From: Cannabis sativa
Taxonomy: Eukaryota > Streptophyta > Magnoliopsida > Rosales > Cannabaceae
DNA length: 64,000 nt
Direction of reading: 5' to 3'
Assembly: GCF_029168945.1 (NCBI RefSeq)
Contig: NC_083602.1
Coordinates: 69,522,600-69,586,599 of the forward strand
Shown here piece after piece: positions 60,284 to 64,000 of the stretch. The stretch's first letter is position 1. Every line of letters starts with the position of its first letter. Both the position numbers and the translations under genes were made by a program. Under the pieces are notes generated by a model that worked only from the letters and a program-made list of their open reading frames with translations, ran no database searches and was not told where the DNA came from.

Positions 60284-61833
60284 GTTGTCTTTGTCTTTTT
60301 TTTCTTGCCAAAAACTCTTTGTTTCTTTCTCACTTAATATTCTTCTCTTGCTTAGAAAGAGATAAAATTGTAACAGCGAAAAGATGAGTTTTGTAGTGAC
60401 TATAGAAAGACAAAACCCAGAAAATTCTCCTTTTTTTATTTTTTTATGGTGAAGGAAGAGGGTTTCTTGTAGTCATTATAAAAGATGAACACAAGAACAA
60501 GATAAAACTTGGTCTACTTTGGCTGTGTGTTGTAATATATTCACATTTATTATATATGTCTATCTTAAGATACTGTGTTGGCTATTCTTATGTGTATATA
60601 TGAAATATTGGAAATACCCTTGCCAATTTGGGTTATTAATCATAGTGCCATTTCACTAATCTTTTTCCCTTTTAATTATTATATTATTATAAAACTTTTG
60701 GACAGCATGGATGATGGTGTTTTGAATATTTTCATTAATTTAATTATTTATTATCATGAATATACTATTACATACAATAATTTTATCATAAGTTGTTAAG
60801 TTTGAATTTTGTTTTAAGTAAAAATTATTACCACGTGAATAAAAATAAATAAAAAAACTCAGCCATGCATGCATGATGTGATCACATCAATGTACTAATA
60901 ATAATTTGTATTCGTATGTAAATTATGAATTTGGTAAGGATCCTTATAACTTAATATATTTGATCCAATATATACAAATAATATAATATGTGTCTTAGCT
61001 AGTGAGAGGGAGAAATATTCAATAGGGGCAATTGTAAGAAAAAAATAATTTGGGGGCAAATTATAAATAACTAACTATAATTTTTTCTTTTTACCAATTT
61101 AATGTATACAAAATACATATAATTCTTTTTGTTTGGAGGGCTACAGCCCCCCACCTTACAAAGTGGCTGTCTTGACCAATGTTCATTTGTTAGGGGAAAA
61201 GTTGTTTATTAGTAAATAACTTGAAAAATATATGATGCGATTCTATGCAATATACCTAAATTAAAACTCACGACACACTAGCTCAAGCAGTATAGTAAGT
61301 AGTAACATTAATTTATCATATGTGGTATAGACTAAATTCTTTTTAATAATAATTTCGTAGATTCTGAAAGTTAAATTTCTCCCATCTTAAATGTAAAAGG
61401 AAAAATGGAGTAAGTCACAAATTTCGCAACTGGTTCAGTGATTTTCTTAATCCAATGATCACACAAGTACCGTAAGTCCAAAATATTGGAGAGTAGTCAT
61501 AATTGCATTTGTTCTTTTTCAGAGTGAAAATTAGGAGAAAAAGAATCTGGTTTAGGCAATTTTGTTATTTTTGGGAAGTTTAGGGGCTATTATTAATGGA
61601 TACATATATTGGGTTTTCCACAATTTGAATATTTTTCAAACTTTTCTGCCAGACGGCAGAAACCGGGGGTCTAGTTCTGAACTTGTCGCTTTCTAAGCAT
61701 TTTTTATAATCAAATAATAATATACCCAAAACGCCCCTCTCACATCTCACCAATTTCTTTCTTATTTTATCTATTTTTATTTTTTATCTTATTTTTCCGC
61801 CAGTGGTCCCATTCTTTATTATTAATTGTTATA
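60195..61833 (-). other. IDD 5' UTR/promoter and intergenic DNA
   Basis: A (TA)n tract at ~60245-60276 lies about 50 bp upstream of the start codon, and pyrimidine/purine-rich runs follow. No coding region, known transposon or RNA gene is recognised through 61833. The IDD transcription start probably falls between 60.3 and 60.6 kb (guess from the leader-like sequence). Confidence 0.45.
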
Positions 61834-62252
61834 GGGTGATTCTACAATGCACCCCCTTAAAAGGGATGTATTGATGCACCCTTAACTTGTTTCGACATCT
61901 AGAAAAAAATTTTAGTCTAATTTTTTTTCATATTCATGTACGTTATAGCTATTTAAGATGTCCTACAAAATTTTGAAAAATTCGGGATAATTTACAATAT
62001 AGAAAATAATGTTCAAACAGTCTATTTTACACGCGTATAAAATAAAATAGTCACGCGTGCAACACACTGTTTGAACATAATTTTCGGCGTGTTAAACTTT
62101 TCTAAATTTCTTAAAATTTTGCAGGATGTCTTAAATAACTATAACGTACATGACCATGAGAAAAAATTTGACTAAAAAATTATTTCGGATGCTAAAACAG
62201 ATAGGGGTGCATCAATATATCTATTTTAAGGGTGTGCATTATGGAATTTTCC
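61834..62252 (+). mobile_element. foldback MITE copy 1, 9-bp TSD ATTGTTATA
   Basis: 419 bp, GGGTGATTCTACAATGCACC to GTGCATTATGGAATTTTCC, flanked by a perfect 9-bp duplication ATTGTTATA (61825-61833, 62253-62261). The ends are inverted repeats of ~48 bp. The inner parts are also complementary (TACGTTATAGCTATTTAAGA against TCTTAAATAACTATAACGTA), so nearly the whole element is a hairpin around an ACGCGT-containing centre. No coding capacity. A 9-bp duplication points to a Mutator-type transposase as its mover. Confidence 0.93.
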
Positions 62253-62417
62253 ATTGTTATATTTGGCTCCTAAAAAAATATTTTTTATAGCCTTTATTTC
62301 AATTCTAAAAATTTAGATTTCATATAAGACCTCTCAATGGTTTCTTTACTTTATTCCTTAAATATACAATTTTTTTTTTTGTTCTGTTTTGTTTTGTTTT
62401 TTTTTTAATAAGACGTT

Positions 62418-62836
62418 GGAAAATTCTATTATGCACCCTCTTAAAAGAGATACACCGATACATCTCTTTCTGTTATAGTATCCGAAATAATTTTTTAGTC
62501 AAATTTTTTCTCATGGTTATATAAATTATAGTTATTTAAGACATTCTGCAAGATTTTAAGAAATTTAAAAAAGTTTAACACGCCGAAAATTACGTTCAAA
62601 CAGTGTGTTGCACGCGTGACTATTTTATTTTATACTCGTGTAAAATAGATTGTTTGAACATCATTTTCTATATTGTAAATTATTTTGAATTTCTCAAAAT
62701 TTTGTAGGATATCTTAAATAGCTATAACGTACATGAATATGAAAAAAAATTAGACTAAAATAATTTTCTAGATACCGAAACAAGTAGGGGGTGCATCAAT
62801 ATATCCCTTTTAAGGGGGTGCATTGTAGAATCACCC
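62418..62836 (-). mobile_element. foldback MITE copy 2, opposite orientation, 9-bp TSD TAAGACGTT
   Basis: 419 bp and the reverse complement of copy 1 with scattered differences: GGAAAATTCTATTATGCACC to GCATTGTAGAATCACCC. A perfect 9-bp duplication TAAGACGTT flanks it (62409-62417, 62837-62845). It is an independent insertion of the same family, 147 bp from the flanking duplication of copy 1. The spacer (62262-62408) is T-rich and holds nothing recognisable. Confidence 0.93.
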
Positions 62837-62949
62837 TAAGACGTTTATAGATCGAAGAAACCAAAACATACGAGTTAGATCTCATGATCATTACAAACGA
62901 TGTTGCCTGGAATAGAAGACAGATTAATTAAGCCATACACACCTCTGGC

Positions 62950-64000
62950 AAATGCCTACTTTGCTACATTATGAACAGCAAAATTACAAGTTTTCAAAAC
63001 AAAAGAAAAATTACAACTTATCAAAAGGTTAGAGAGTATTTTACATTGATGCACATAGTTATCAATACCCCAAGTAGAGCAGGCTCCCTTTAGCGTCTTG
63101 ATAACCGTTTTCGAATTGCTCTCTATTACTACAAAATGGTGCTTCAACGAAATAGTTGTTTTCAAAGCTTAGACTTGCCACAACTTCTCTAATTAGGGGA
63201 TCAACGAATTTGAGCATGTTTGACGCCACCCACAAAACCGTCCCAAAGTGATCCCGAGCTAGGGCCATCGCACACATTGAACCTTCACCAACTTTAACAT
63301 CACAGTTGACTTTGATCTAATCTTCCGGTGGTGGAGACCAATTGGGGGACACAACAACCTTCGTCGAGGTAACCAAACAAGATCCATAACCTGCGTAACA
63401 AGTAGAAATAAAATCAATATAATGTGTAATGTTACTCTGAGAATTATTGTGTACTTTGTCATTACGGGCTCGCCAGATCGTATCAACCACAATTGAGGTG
63501 TAAAGAAATAATCTCTCAACATCGACTCCTCTAGACTTTAGATTCCAAAGAAATTGACCCAATCTCAAACTCGACCTCCTGACTCCTGAACAAGGATAAT
63601 CCCCCTCGGGAATGATCTCCACAGATGGTAAGCAAAGTTACAATAGAGGAAAAGATATTTCATTGACTCCTCTCCCTTTCCACAGATCGCTGAAGTAACC
63701 ATCTCAATATGCATCCTCTTAGCGATGAGGGCACGAATAGGCAAAGCATTAGAGAGAATGCTTGGCCAAAGAACCTTATGCCACTCCAACACTTTCAAGT
63801 TCCAAAGTTTGTTCCATAAGGCAGGGGCAACATTGCACAAAAGAGCACGATCCAAAACTTGAATCAGCTAGGCAGATTTAGAAGAGAAAATACCACTCAG
63901 TTCTTTAGTCCAAACCCATCCATACTTACCCTGACCACTTGGCTTGCCACCTTTCAAAATGTTCCTGATTGTCTGAGGGTCAAAGAGAGATTGGAGCCTT
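62950..64000 (-). pseudogene. 3' part of L1-type LINE ORF2 (zinc-binding RT tail, RNase H), decayed
   Basis: On the - strand, entering from the right edge: WVWTKELSGIF-like segment, then the reverse-transcriptase zinc-binding domain (LWNLKVLEWHKVL...ALPIRALIAKRM, ICGKGEESMKYLFLYCNFAYHLW, ~63600-63855). A linker follows (LFLYTSIVVDTIWRARNDKVH, ~63420-63520), then an RNase H domain (IKVNCDVKVGEGS...ALARDHFGTVLWVASN at ~63230-63320, IESNSKTVIKTL ... NFAVHNVAK at 62956-63140). This order is that of plant L1 LINEs. A TAG before IKVNCD and several frameshifts break it. The RT proper lies outside the window. Confidence 0.82.

Noticed and set aside
60575..60799. Possible membrane microprotein upstream of IDD
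   Set aside because: Ile/Tyr/Leu-rich translation is what AT-rich DNA gives by chance; no supporting signal.

Overview
The window is nuclear DNA from a flowering plant, almost certainly a eudicot. It has intron-rich genes with plant-only architectures (WRC + RING + JmjC, INDETERMINATE-domain zinc fingers, a chloroplast PsbP-domain protein), AT-rich introns and several plant transposon families. The LTR families give a faint impression of Rosales, perhaps Cannabaceae, but nothing in the sequence proves it.

Positions 1-48000 are a retrotransposon nest with no intact host gene. From 1 to 14617 lies a family of ~1.9-kb LTRs (TGTTGG...CCAACA) whose internal region carries only a decayed copia-type gag. 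Two LTRs stand head to tail without internal DNA between them (292-4056). A third (9140-14617) is split by two antisense solo LTRs. A decayed chromovirus (Gypsy1) follows at 14676 to ~20645. From ~20650 to ~47700 runs the debris of a Mutator-like element (MULE) that encoded a Ulp1-type cysteine protease (+ strand) converging on a MuDR-type transposase (- strand). A Tat-type gypsy element (21823-39943) sits in its left half. Inside the Tat element are (i) a solo LTR of the 1.9-kb family (24631-27474), which itself holds a complete Cassandra-type TRIM with 5S-rRNA-like sequence in its LTRs (25826-26767), and (ii) a full-length, fairly young Tekay/Del-type chromovirus (28094-37689, LTRs of 2319 bp, TSD AGTAG). 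Another solo LTR (40971-42812) interrupts the Ulp1 gene.

Positions 48000-60200 hold three apparently intact host genes. The first is JMJ24 (+, 13 coding exons, 954 aa), whose JmjC domain has lost two of three iron ligands and which carries a SINE in intron 7. The second is a chloroplast PsbP-domain protein (-, 3 exons, 289 aa), tail to tail with JMJ24. The third is an IDD-family C2H2 transcription factor (-, 3 exons, 552 aa).

Positions 60200-64000 are IDD upstream sequence, two copies of one 419-bp foldback MITE in opposite orientation (each with its own 9-bp TSD), and the 3' part of a decayed LINE (-).

The three host genes share no evident pathway: chromatin/silencing control, thylakoid lumen, and transcription. 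The insertion order in the nest can be read from target-site duplications: MULE, then Tat, then solo LTR, then Cassandra; Tekay entered Tat independently.
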